Below, piece after piece: positions 41,491 through 53,387 of a DNA stretch of 64,000 bases. The position numbers and the translations under genes are program-made. Origin of the DNA: Garcia nutans. Taxonomy: Eukaryota; Streptophyta; Magnoliopsida; Malpighiales; Euphorbiaceae. The DNA lies in assembly GCA_947685225.1 (NCBI GenBank), contig CANTUV010000037.1, positions 27,857,001 to 27,921,000 of the forward strand, given 5' to 3'. The notes below the pieces were generated by a model. It was not told the DNA's origin. It searched no databases and saw only the letters and a program-made list of their open reading frames with translations. Every line of letters starts with the position of its first letter. The first letter of the stretch is position 1.

Positions 41491-43718
41491 TGTAGACCCG
41501 TAATTTTTTACCCAATCTAGTCCAATATGTTTTATTTAGTCCAAAATGATTTTTATTGTCTAATTGGTCCAAAATAATTTCTATTAAATAATTTTTGCTT
41601 TAGTATCTAATTTTTATTAATAAAAAATAAAAATAAACAAATAAAAGTCAAAAAATAAAAATAAAAATAAAAATCAGAGTCATAAAAATCGACGACAAAA
41701 AAATCATTGCGCGAGCCCATGGGCATTTCGCCGGCAGGAATTTTCTGCGGGCGAAACAGCCCAAACTATTTCGCCCGCATGATCTATTTCGCCTGTATTT
41801 CGCCAGAAGGAAAATCTTGCGGGCGAAATAGCTCGCCCGCAGGCCCACCGAGATCCCACTGCCGCAGTTTCCTGTGTCAGAATTTTTTTGCCAGTACATT
41901 TTTTCCTGCGGCAATTTTTTTCGGCAGCGCAATTTTTTCCGACGCAAAATTTTCGAAATCTAATTTAATTAGGTTTTGGTGTTCTTTTCTTATTTAGATT
42001 ACTTGTCGTGAATAATAAGGAATATACATAAAAAGACCTCTATAAATAAGGACCAAAGGCAACCAAATTGGGGGATGAAAAATTTCACAGGAGCTTTGAG
42101 AATTTGAATCCGAAAGTGAAGTGGAAAAGCAATAATTGAATTCAATTGATTTTTAAAGGAGCAGCATCACGATTTAAGCAATTCAAAGGCAAAAAAGGTT
42201 TGTCTTTGGAGCTAGTTCATCCAAGAAGAATTATTTTTTGGAGGAATCATCAAAAGAAGGTATATGTTAATTGATTTTCTTTAATTGTTTTTTTTACACA
42301 TTAGCTAAAATTAGGAAATTGTGTTATTCAAAATTAAAAACCTTTGAACTTTAATTTAGTTTTTCTAAAGTCAAAAACACTAATCTGTTGCTTTATTTTC
42401 CAAAGAATTTAAAGTTATTAATTTTATTTCTTCAAAACCCCAAAATTCCAATTTACCTTAAAACATATTCTGTTTCTTATAAAAAAAACCCTAAAATACT
42501 TTTTCCAATTATATAAATCTTTTTTATTTATAAAAACTTTAATTCGTTTGGTTTAAACTTATAAAATCTCATGAAATCATCAAATTGTTTTTCTAAACCC
42601 TAATTCAAATTCATCACCCGAGACCCAAATTCTAAAATACTAAAACCCTAATTCAATTTCTAAGCCTAAAATAATATACTCTAACTCCTTTAAAACCTTA
42701 AATCTTAATTTTTTCTAAGCCCTAATCCTTTAAAACATTAAAAAACCATAAAACCATAAATATTTTAAAATTACACAGTAGCTTAAAATCACAATTTAAA
42801 ACCACAAATCAAAACAATTTAAAAGTGTCTAAAACCCTAGTTTCATGATCTCACCATTCAAATATTAATTTAGTTAATCAAACAGTCTTACCAACCTTAC
42901 ATAAAACCCTAATTTATTTTAATTCCATAAAAAGTCACAGTAGCTATGATTGGACTTTTATTTGCTTTATTTAATTCTATACTTGATTATGTTTTGATTT
43001 ATTTCATATGCTTTAATTTATGTAAGTTTAATGCTTGGTTTATTTTATTTATCATGGATGGATGTTTACTTTCTATTGATATTTAGTACCTTTGATGAAT
43101 GATTTATTTATGATGAATGATTATTTACTTTTATCAATTAATTTAGATTTCCAAAAGTTGTAAGAGGTATGTTTCCACTTGGTGGGTACCTCATTAGTTA
43201 AACATCATGTAATTTAATTTGCTTTTCTATTTTAGAACCAATGTAAAGGGCATGTTTCTACCTTTTGGTGGGTGTCCTATTTAGGCATGTGATGTAAGGA
43301 CATGTTTCCATCCTTGGATGGGTGTCCATTTATTTGTTTTGGTTTGGACATTGCTTTAATTTTAATATAATGATGCTTTTCTTTTGATTATTGTGTGTAA
43401 TATGGATAATGTTGTTATACTTAAGAATTTTAAAATATTAAGACCTGTAAAGGAGGCCGGTTCTAATGAACCGGGCATTGTGAGGGTGCTGGGCCATTTC
43501 TCACCTTCCCCACACGTACCCAACTTTTCGAACCCATTTGGGGGTTGGGGATTCCTTAGGAATCGAGTCATCCACCCCTTTCTTTTTCTCGGCCTATCCG
43601 GGTGGCGACTCCATTTTCTCCGAACTTAGGTCCGTGTTCTCTAAGGCCTCGAGCCTAAACAGTGCCGAAGTCGCAAGAACCATTCCACTGGGAGTGGGGG
43701 CAAAAATCCCCGCTCATA
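41491..43718 (+). repeat. 5' LTR of the gag-only element
   Basis: The LTR is 2228 bp, TGTAGACCC to CTCATA; the canonical terminal CA has mutated to TA. It is longer than its partner at 53388-55544, mainly because of extra hairpin units in 41718-41845. TATA box at 42041-42048, PBS-like TGGCGACTCCA at 43613-43623. Confidence 0.9.
41718..41845 (+). repeat. GC-rich TTTCGCC...GGCGAAA hairpin units in U3
   Basis: Repeated inverted motifs of the type TTTCGCCNGCAGGAA / CTGCGGGCGAAA stand out in AT-rich surroundings. The 3' LTR has only the first unit (about 53627-53660). Confidence 0.75.
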
Positions 43719-43719
43719 G

Positions 43720-43737
43720 TGGCGACTCCACTGGGGA
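43720..43737 (+). other. Primer-binding site, tRNA-Arg, of the gag-only element
   Basis: TGGCGACTCCACTGGGGA follows the LTR end by one base. It is the uncorrupted form of the site at 21611. Confidence 0.87.
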
Positions 43738-44899
43738 TAAGAGAAGTTGATTCCATTGGTCTTTATATTATTCTATTCTTTCTTGTAATGATATTATCCA
43801 TTGCATCATCTTAGATTGCATCGTGTGCGTGAGTTAGGACGTCCATGTTACCCGTGTTATGTTATGTAAGGGATACCATACTTTCACTCAAGGTATGGAG
43901 ATCGAGCATAGCATAACCACTCATAGCCTCGTACCGTTCAGTATATACTTGCTTTGAGAACCTAAGCCTTTTAACCCAAAGACTAAAGCTCATGTAATTG
44001 GCCTAGTTACTTTCCTTAGGTTTTACCCCAAATGCATGTTGTTTGACTATGGTTAACTTATCTTGGCTTAAATCATGGCTTATTTGGTTTGTTCTTTTTC
44101 TAATATGACCCAAGTATATTGTAAGCTCAAAATAAATTTTTCTTTAAAATCCAAAAGACCAAAACTATTTTTAAAATTTTCCAAGATGGTTTTTGGACAT
44201 AAGAGTTTTTCTAAAAACAAATCAAAAAATGCTTTGGCCCATGGCCCAAATACTAAGCCCAAAATCCATTTTTCTAAAATCTTTTACAATAGGCTTAGAA
44301 ACAAAACTATTTTCACCCAACTATTTTTTACAAAGAGCTTGCAAAAATATTTAGGTCAATTATGAAATACCAAAAATCAATTGTGGGCCTAGTTTACACT
44401 AAGAATAAATTAATCATGGGCTTGTTTTTGGCAAGAATCATTAGTTACTTTTTTCAAGTGAGAAATCTATCTATAATAAACCTCTTAATTTAGTTTTAAT
44501 CCAATATAGCATAAAAGCTACTATAGTTGGTTGAATGGATTAAAGCCTAATTAATGAGAATTACTATGAATGGATTTCCATTTTCGAAAATATAACTATT
44601 GGTTGAAACGTCTGAGGGATTATTCGAAAACAAGATGCCCCATGTTGGTATTTTGTTAACCATATACCTAGGAAAAGAGACTCGCCATTCGTGCGTGGAT
44701 GTTATAAGGTTGGAAGGAACGCCCTATTGGTCCTTGTTTGTCTATTGTTTGTGCATACATGCATACATTTGCATCTCATATCATTGATCCTCTCTGGTTC
44801 ACAGCCCTGGATTACGATAGTTCTAAAGCTTACAACAATCCGACCTACGCCGGAGACGAAGTATCTAGCAACGACTCAATCACTTGCTCACCTAGAACA
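43738..44899 (+). other. Untranslated leader of the gag-only element
   Basis: Collinear with 21629-22800. Short open frames overlap but none resembles a known protein. Confidence 0.75.
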
Positions 44900-46288
44900 A
44901 TGGAGCCCAAACAAATTCAAAGGATGGTGGATGAGGCCCTCAATGCCAAGATGAAAGAAATCAAAGAGGCCCTAGTTGAGACCATGAGGAACCAATTGAC
45001 TGCAATCTTAGAAAACCATGCCGAGGCATCTGCTAGCACTAAGAAACCAAAGGACAAAGGGAAGATCAAAGTTAGTGAAGTGGTTTTTGATGATGAAAAG
45101 GTGATCATTGATGATGATGATGATTGGGCTCAATAGGTTCAAGAAAAGAAGAAAGAACCGAAGGCTGTTGAGAAGGCAACTATTGAAAAGACCGAGACAT
45201 TCGATGTTGAAAAGATGATTGCTGATTTAGAAAAGAAATTTGAGAAGAAGCTGAAAACTGAAGAGATGTCTGAGATTGACAAACTATTTGAACAAGATGA
45301 AGAGGTCCCTTATAAATTCAAGATGCCTTCCTTTGCTAAGTACAATGGCACCAGAAATCCTCATCTTCATGTGAAGCAATACATCACCGCCATGCAGTCT
45401 GCCCGAGCTACTAAGGCTCAAACCCTAAGGTACTTTATGCTCTCATTGGACCCTGTTGTCCAAAATTGGTTCAATACCTTAGATGATGGAACACAAAAGA
45501 ATTGGGATTTGCTGTACAAGGCCTTTATCCAACAATATGGGTATAATATCGAGTTGGAGGTTACCTTAATGGAAGTGGAGTCCATAAGACAAAGGCCAAA
45601 TGAGAATTTTATTGACTATGTGAAAAGATGGAGGAAGAAGGTTGCTTTGCTCAAGAAAAGGCCCGATGAATCTGATCAAATAAAGATGATCATGAGAGGC
45701 GTCCTGCCCAATCTCCATGAAAGGATGTCTCACACCCTTATAAGGGATTTCAAAGATCTTCTCCAAGCTGGTCTACAAATTAAAGAGTGGGAAAGGGAGA
45801 AGAATCACTTTTCAATAAGAAGAAATGAGAAAGGGAATTACCAGTCCGAAAATCAAAGCATGCAAAAAGAAGTTGATGTTAATGTGACCAGTCAAGGAAA
45901 TAAAAGACAATTCTCAGAATTGGGGAAACCTCTATCTTGGGTTTTTAGCAAGCTGCAAAAGAAGGGATTGTTACAACCCTTGACTCCTCGTCCTTTGCCT
46001 AATCCTCTTCTACCTAACTTTGATACTAATGCATTTTGCCAGTTCCATCAAAGGCCTGGACACAAAATGGACAATTGTATGAAGTTGAGGCATGAGATCC
46101 AAAATTTAATTGATAGTGGAAAGTTGCCTGAGCCGGGCAAGCCCAATACCAAAGGTAATCCATTTGCAAGGTTCAACAGGGTGCCTCCACCAGCAACCTT
46201 CATGGTGGGAAAAGGATTGGAAGAATATTTTATCTTATCATCCTTTCAAGATGGGGATATTGAAGATATGAAAGGAAAAGAAGCTTAA
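44900..46288 (+). pseudogene. Gag of the gag-only element, one nonsense codon
   Basis: The start is ATG at 44900 (MEPKQIQRMVDEALNAKM). The only interruption is TAG at 45134-45136, where the homologous minus-strand gag has a tyrosine codon; the frame is otherwise open for about 463 codons. It has an N-terminal coiled-coil-like region with a Lys-rich linker and a run of Asp (IDDDDDW). The capsid domain follows (KMPSFAKYNGTRNPHLHVKQY, FMLSLDPVVQNWF, FIQQYGYNIELE, HERMSHTLIRDFKDLLQAG), then a knuckle-like CQFHQRPGHKMDNC. It ends with TAA at 46286-46288. A reading with one premature stop could have been functional until recently. Confidence 0.87.
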
Positions 46289-46423
46289 ACTCAACAAACT
46301 TTCCTTAGCTTGAATGTTGCTTTTTAATTTTACGTTCTTTAATATTTAATTGGAACAATTTTGTTTTCCAAATTTAAATTTGCTTGAATAAATTATTTTC
46401 ATCAAAATTTTTGTTGGTCTTTG
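46289..46423 (+). other. Region just after gag
   Basis: AT-rich and non-coding, beginning CTCAACAAACTTTCCTTAGCTTG; the minus-strand relative has the same text downstream of its gag (near 16190-16215). Confidence 0.6.
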
Positions 46424-47263
46424 TGTAATGGTCAAGATGTCAAACAGGGAAATTTTGACTAATAATGAAAACTTGATAGTGTACAGTGACCAAAGTCTTG
46501 TGGATAAATGCTATATGTAGAGAAGAGTAAATAGTGTATCTTAAAACTTTACTGAAAATAGTATTTTTACTATTTTACGAGATGAAAACTCAATTTAAAA
46601 TCAACGGTTAAGAATGAGGGTGCACTATAGTTATTATGAGCATTCCCTCACTAGATTAAAAATATTATACATATATATATATGTGTATATGTGTCAATTG
46701 TGTAGAATTTTCTGATTTCTTTCTTCCTTCTTCTCTCCACGCCACCATCACAAACACCACCAAAGTTTCTTCTTTCTTCTTTCTTTCTATGATTTGAATC
46801 AAAACTAAGATAAGATTACATCTAAATATAAGTGTTGAGAAGATTAAGTTGGAAAAGTGGTGATTATTAACAAGGTATGTGCTTTTGATTTATACTTTGC
46901 AAAAATATGAATTTTTATGAGTTTTAATGATTTAATTGAATGATTGAGTTATGTATAATGATATATTTCTTGAAAGTATTGATTAAATAGATTGATGAGT
47001 GAAAAATAACTTTTATATGATGGGTTTTGATCCTTAACTCAACCTTTATGAGAATTGAATGATTTGATGTTGGTTTTATTCATAGGAAATGATTGAAAGT
47101 TTGATTGAGTGAAGTTGTGGTAAAATATTTGATATGAATTCTTTTTCTATCAAAACTTTGAGTTTGATACATTTTGATCTTAGATCTTAAACATGTTTGT
47201 GTTTAATGAAGTTAAAAGTACAAAATACATGATTTTACTCCGAAAACAGTCCCAAAATCAATG

Positions 47264-47459
47264 CCACGGCTGTGGCAATTGAGTGCCACGACTGTGGGAT
47301 TGAAAATGATGCTATTCCTTCAAAAAAATTCGATAAAACAGAGCAAGTTACAATTCCACGACCGTGGCCCTTGAAGGCCACGGCCGTGGGGTCTTCAAAC
47401 TTATTTTACAGCTTCATTTGGGATCCCATAGGCGTGCGGTTGAGATGCCACGGCCGTGG
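47264..47459 (+). repeat. CCACGGCCGTGG palindromes in pairs 22 bp apart
   Basis: Palindromes or near-palindromes start at 47264, 47286, 47356, 47378, 47426 (degenerate) and 47448. Pair members are 22 bases apart in all three pairs. Confidence 0.8.
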
Positions 47460-48753
47460 GGTACCTAAATAATGTTTTTGGCTTGTAATTTGTGATCTAC
47501 GGGCCTAGTATGAGACTAATATGTGAATAATTGTATTGAGACTTCATGTGTATGTGTTAAATGCATGAAAAAGAGTGAGAAACTTGAGATAAGTGACAAA
47601 TATATATATCATACTAAATATTGTTAAGAGTAATGTACTAATGAAATGATATAAACAAGTGAAATATAAACAAGTGCTTATATAAACAAGTGAGTGTTTA
47701 TATAAACAAGTGTTAATCAATGACATGAGACTAATATGTGTATAGTCCATACTTTTGTGTTAATATGTTAAATGTATGAAAACAAGTGATAAACTTTAGA
47801 TACGTGACACACATATATATCCTACCAAATGTTGATAAGAGTATAGTATCAATGAAAGGAAATAATAATGTAGTGTTCATCAAAATTAATGAATTGCCCA
47901 AATCATACTAAATTTATATCTAGCTTTGGATTGAATGGTTAACTAGAGGATGGATAGCCACAGTGATAGTGGGCACCTCGTGCCTTTAATGGACACATCG
48001 TGTTATCAGTGATAGTGGGCATAATTGCCATTATAAACTCTTGAGATTGCTATACTAACATGTTATCCAAACCTATGATCTAAGTTTAGTATGTATGGGC
48101 ATAATTAATGAAAATATATGTGAACATGATAGTTGAAAGAAATGTAAAATAATAATATAAGTCAATTACTTGAAATTGAAGTATTGTGTTATAGTGTAAA
48201 AGTGAATGGTAATATTTATATTAATGCTTACAAGTGAAAGTCCTAATGCACGTAATGGTAATGTTATGCTCAATGTATTGAATTAATCAAAGGATTAAAA
48301 GTGTATATAATGCTATGAGATACAAAGTGCTCCGAAGTATATCAAATGATTGAAAGTGTAAATCATGATGTGAGATACAAAGAACTCTCAAGTATAGTAC
48401 TAAAATGAAGTGATGAAAAATATAGATTGAATGAAATGATACTAGAAGTGAACTTGAAAAGAAAGACTTATTGAAAACAAAATAAGTGTATTGTGAACAA
48501 TGTTATCAAATAAGAATACAAGTCTTGAATAAACTGCTTCTCAATGAGACAAGAGGCAATACCGAAAGTATTGTATTATATGATAACTTTATACAGGGAT
48601 AGCTCTTATTTTGTGTATTCAGCATGGTATATTGACTTGTTACTAAAATTAGTTTATATATGGAAATACTTCTTAAAACTAAGTGTTATTACTATATTCT
48701 CATAAGTATATTTCTTTAATATTAAGTGTTAAAATTTGTGTATACAAGCACCA

Positions 48754-48794
48754 CTAAACTTTGCTTAGCGTGTTAGAATTGTTTTCTGACACGC
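48754..48794 (+). repeat. Double hairpin in the solo LTR
   Basis: CTAAAC-TTT-GCTTAG with one mismatch, then GCGTGT-15 bases-ACACGC, then AGGTAT. The second stem differs from GCGCGA/TCGCGC on both sides, yet still pairs. Confidence 0.75.
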
Positions 48795-49216
48795 AGGTAT
48801 CAGGACATCGGAGCAAGTTAAGAACAGATGAAGATCTTGTGTTTATTGTATTCATAAGTTATAAGGTGTATGTATATAGATACTTCAATTTAGCTATTTA
48901 AGAGCTTGTATAAATTTTGTAAACATAAGAAGATTTATGTATTTAGAGAATGAAGTTTGAGATTCTAGTGAATGAGTATATTGAAAGAAATGTATTGTTT
49001 ATTTATTTGATTTGATGAACTTATAAAGTTTATCTGATTGATATTGGAAATTGGTTTAAATATTGGATCTATAAGGTTTGTGATATACAGATTGTATTAT
49101 TATTTGTAAATTTTTATTTATGAAAAGAGTTTTCTATAAATTGATTGGACCGTGGACAGTGTATCGTATAACATTCTCTGATAGTTTTTATATAAGAATT
49201 GTCAGAGGATGTTACA

Positions 49217-51770
49217 CTTTGTTCACTTTGATGCTCAACCAATGAGGAATCTAGCTTGATAATTCATAAATTAATGTGTCTAGGCATCATGACTTGAATG
49301 ACTTTACTAGGTGAGGGAATTGCTCTATAACATTGAGTTGTGTATGCTTACTTAGTGAGGGCTCCTGCATAATTACCTTTGTCTAGGTCCTAGTCAGTCT
49401 TAGAACATGCTTTGACAAACTTTCGAGGCGAAATTGCAACTCTACTTATTTAAGGGAGGGATGATCTACGCATTGTTTGGTTAGCTAATAACTAGTATCC
49501 ACCTACTTAATATCAATCCCTAGTTGTCTCTTTGAGCCTTCATAAAATTTTAGCTTTCTTTTCATTAGCTTACAAACCCCAATAACCTACCCTGAGTTGT
49601 TGTGATACTTTTGACAAGTCTTATGATCACTAAGATGAAGAGGCAAGAAGATCAAAGAAAGCAATGATTAGTCAAGATCGTGAGGATAGTTGAAGTTCTC
49701 AAGACCATAAAGATAGTTGAAGTTCTCAATACCATAAGGGTAGTTGAAGTTTTCTTAGTATTTCCAATATATCAAGACAACATCAGAGTAACAAATGATT
49801 TATCCCTGTTAAAAAAAGATTTATGTTACTCCACTCATCCATTAGTGGAAGCCCAAGTTGGTATAAATAAGACAACTCTTTTAGAGCTAGAACAAAAAAA
49901 AAGCAACAAAAAAATATATAAACAAAAAAGGAGAAAAGAAAAAAAAGAAAAAAAAGAAAAAGAAAAGAAAACCCAAAATGATTCAAAAAGCCAACTGGGT
50001 TCTCTTTTATCTAAGACAACAAAAGGCTTCCAATTGGTTTATAAGGACATTTTGACTTGAATTGGTCCAATTCAACCAAAGATTCGATCAAAATCAAAGA
50101 AAAAGGGAGAAAGACTGTTCAATTTTTGAAAATTTTGTACTTAACGGTCCTACAAGGAAGAAGGACAAAATGATAAAGTGCTCTAAGAAAGGGAAGAATA
50201 AGTAAAATAAAAAGGAAAGGGAGAAGAGGAAAAGAAACAAATTTGGGTACCAAACTTTTGCAAGGGCAAAGATTGTCCTGATCAAGATCCAAATTAATGC
50301 CAAGAAGATAGAAAGAACTTGGAAGTCTAGCAAGATTACTCCCAGCTGCCTAAAGTTCAAACAAGAAATTTATAGTGTGAGGGTTTGTCCATTGTGTCAC
50401 ATCAGCTCCTATCTCAAAATGGCCTTCATTTTAGCCTGTGTCCCTCATAGACCCCATTTCAAGCCTATCAAAGACCTATTGATCTCTCTTGGTAGGAAGA
50501 GTCTATTAGTGGAGATAGTTTGGATAAACATGCATATGAGATAGACAATATTTAAACTCAAATGAGACCTTTGACCAAGTAATGTGTATGTGCCTATCTG
50601 AAGTGCAACAGTTCTTGCTTAAATAGAAATGATTCCCGAGTTTAGTACGGTAACTAGGGTTGTCATGTTATAGATATGTTAATTTGGAAAATCAAGTCCT
50701 GAGGTACATTGACATTAATTTGGCAACGCCAACATTTGATTTCAAAACTAAAATTCAAAAAAAAAATTCAAAAAATGTTTTGTCATACAAAGCCGTCAAG
50801 TTAAGGGAAGTATGTTGAACCTCCAAAGGACACATTGGGCAAAGGAAATTATTTTTTGGCAAAGTTATGAAGAAACTACCAACTAACATGCTGAGACATA
50901 GTTCGAAATAGATGAATCCCTAACTCTGTTACTTGGGCTCTCCACCACTCATGTTTTCAACATCTTGAGGATAAAAGCCACAAATGCAAAGCTTTCAATC
51001 ATTCCAATGCAAGACTTGAACGAGCATCAAAAAGGAACCAATGAGAACACTTTTGCTAATCACCTCGGTCTGTGAGTTGATGGAATGACTGTAAGTATTA
51101 TTCATGCATATCATGCATACATGAGCATATCACATCACACTTTCTTGTCTTGTATTGTCTATTCTTTATCAAAGTGAATAGCAAACACTCTGTGAAGTGA
51201 AGAATCAAAAGAAGATGTCAAATCAGGGGGGGCATGGAAAGCTCATTGCTTGAGAAAGCTCCAGTCATTTTGCAAAGAGAAGAAATACGTGCTTGTGCGA
51301 AGAACTAGACGGCAAAAACATCAATCAAATCTTACATGGATAAAATATTTGGTTTGAGCCTACACAGGGGGCAAAGTTTCTCCTTTTCAATTTTTTGAGT
51401 TTATATACCAAATATTTTTAAACTCACTTACAAATATTTTGCCACACAGGGGGGCAAGGAGAGGATATAAGTTCCAATTAAAAATAGCTAAATCTTTACA
51501 AAAAGGAAGAACAAAAGAATGGAACATTAGAACTCTCAAAAGAATGAAGATGCAAAAGACAAAAGACCAATCCAGCTAAAAGAGATGAAGCCAGGGTAAA
51601 GACCCATCCTCCAATGGATAAAGACCCATGTTTCAAGGGTAAAGACCCGATCTCAAAGGATGGAAATCCATTTTCAAGGGTAAGACCCGATGTCAAAAGA
51701 TGAATATCCATTTTGTTGGTGAAGAATCACAATGCATAAAACAGCCGGAGTAGTCAGACTCCTCAAATGA
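49217..51770 (+). other. Non-coding 3' region of the gag-only element
   Basis: Collinear, as reverse complement, with 16120-14900. It holds three 28-30 bp repeats (GATAGTTGAAGTTCTCAA, 49683-49760) and purine-rich A/G tracts (about 49890-49975 and 50095-50240). I found no convincing gene in it. Confidence 0.65.
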
Positions 51771-51774
51771 TAAA

Positions 51775-53310
51775 AGGTCAGTCAAACTCAATCTCGGGTC
51801 CAAGTACTCAAATCAATTCAAGCTCGAGTCCAAGAACCCAATCTCGGGTCCAAGCACCTATTCTCGGGTCCAAGTACTCAAATCAATTCAAGCTCGGGTC
51901 CAAGTACCCAATCTCGGGTCCAAGCACCCATTCTCAGGTCCAAGTACCCAAATCAATTCAAGCTCGGGTCCAAGTTCCCAATCTCAGGTCCAAGCACCTG
52001 TTCTCGAGTCCAAGTACCCAAATTAATTTAAGCTCGGGTCCAAGTACCCAATCTCGGGTCCAAGTACCCCAATCAAATTCAACCCAATCTTGGGTCCAAG
52101 TACCCAATCTAGGGTCCAAGTACCCAAATCAAGTTTAGGATCGAGTATCCAAACCCTATTTAGGATCGAGTGTCCAAATCTAGTTAGGATCGAGTGTCCG
52201 AATACAGTTAGGAATCAAATCCAATTTAGGATCGAGTATCCCAATCCAATTTAGGATCGAGTACCCCAATCCAGTTAGGATCGAGTATCCGAATCCAGTT
52301 AGGATCGAGTATCCAAATCCAGTTTTGGATCGAGTGTCCAAATCCAGTTAGGATCGAGTATCCGAACCCAATTTAGGATTGAGTATCCCAATCCGAATCC
52401 AGTTTAGGATCGAGTATCCAAATCCAGATGGGATCGAGTATCCGAGTCTAGTTTAGGATCAAGTATCCAAATATCTCGGGTCCAGAACCCAAAATAACCT
52501 TAGGTCCAGAACGTATAATCTCTTCGAAGTTCAGAACTTAGCTCGGGTCCAGAATCCAAATTTTTTTTAGGTCCAGAACCTATAATTATCCTTGAGTCCA
52601 GAACTCGAACCGAGTCCAGATCCTAAATTTTTTCTTTAGGTCCAGAACCTAGAATCATCCTTGAGTCCAGAACTCGAACCGGGTCCAGAACCCAAAATTT
52701 TCCTTAGGTCCAGAACCTAGAATCATCCTTGAGTCTAGAACTCGAACCCGGTCCAGAACCAAAATTTTCCTTAGGTCGAGAACCTAGAATCATCCTCGAG
52801 TCCAAAACTCCAATCGGGTCCAGAACCCAAATTTTCTTTAGATCCAGAACCTACAATTATCCTTGAGTCCAGAACTCGAACCAGGTCCAGAACCCAAATT
52901 TTCCTTAGGTCGAGAACCTAAAATTATCCTTGAGCCCAGAACTCGAACCGGGTCCAGAATCCAAATTTTCCTTAGGTCGAGTACCTAGATTTATCCTTGA
53001 GTCCAAAACTCGAATCGGGTCCAGAACCCAAATTTTCCTTAGGTCGAGAACCTAAAATTATCCTTGAGTCCAGAACTCGAACCGGGTCCAGAATCCAAAT
53101 TTTCCTTAGGTCGAGAACCTAGAATTATCCTTGAGTCCAGAACTCGAACAGGGTCCAGAATCCAAATTTTCCTTAAGTCGAGAACCTAAAATTATCCATG
53201 AGTCTAGAGCTCGAACCGGGTCCAGAACCCAAATTTTCTTTAGGTCTAGAACCTAAAATTTATCCTTGAGTCCAAAACTCAAACCGGGTCCCGAACCCAA
53301 AACCTCAACA
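51775..53310 (+). repeat. Three successive tandem-repeat blocks before the 3' LTR
   Basis: Block 1 (about 51775-52140) repeats TCGGGTCCAAGTACCCAA. Block 2 (about 52135-52470) repeats AGGATCGAGTATCCAAATCC in units of about 24 bp. Block 3 (about 52480-53310) repeats GGTCCAGAACCYA, with a higher order close to 67 bp. Each unit contains a short inverted repeat (GGTCC/GTACC, GGAT/ATCC, GGT/ACC). Confidence 0.85.
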
Positions 53311-53372
53311 ATCTCATCAAAAATTAAGTCTTATTGCTTTTCACTCTCTTTCACTAAAGTTTCAGATCATTC

Positions 53373-53387
53373 AAGCAGGGGGCAAAC
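53373..53387 (+). other. Polypurine tract of the gag-only element
   Basis: AAGCAGGGGGCAAAC, identical to the tract of the autonomous element, followed at once by TGTAGACCC. Confidence 0.87.

Larger units (their letters stand above)
46424..49216 (+). repeat. Solo LTR inside the gag-only element
   Basis: The LTR is 2793 bp, TGTAATGGTC to GATGTTACA, flanked by a perfect target duplication CTTTG (46419-46423 and 49217-49221). It has CCACGGCCGTGG palindromes (47264-47459), a double hairpin (48754-48794) and AT-rich low-complexity text. It has no coding content. It belongs to the same LTR superfamily as the Tekay LTRs but is strongly diverged. Confidence 0.92.

Noticed and set aside
41648..41997. 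Open frames on both strands over the GC-rich U3 patch
   Set aside because: Created by TTTCGCC hairpin units; not kept in the partner LTR, which lacks those units.
49680..50060. Frame with IVEVL repeats and a Lys-rich tail
   Set aside because: Made of three 28-30 bp repeats plus a purine tract; the homologous minus-strand copy near 15400-15600 has no matching frame.
51767..52138. 123-codon frame rich in Ser, Gln and Pro
   Set aside because: A translation of the GGTCCAAGTACCCAA tandem repeat; the repeat length is not a stable multiple of three.
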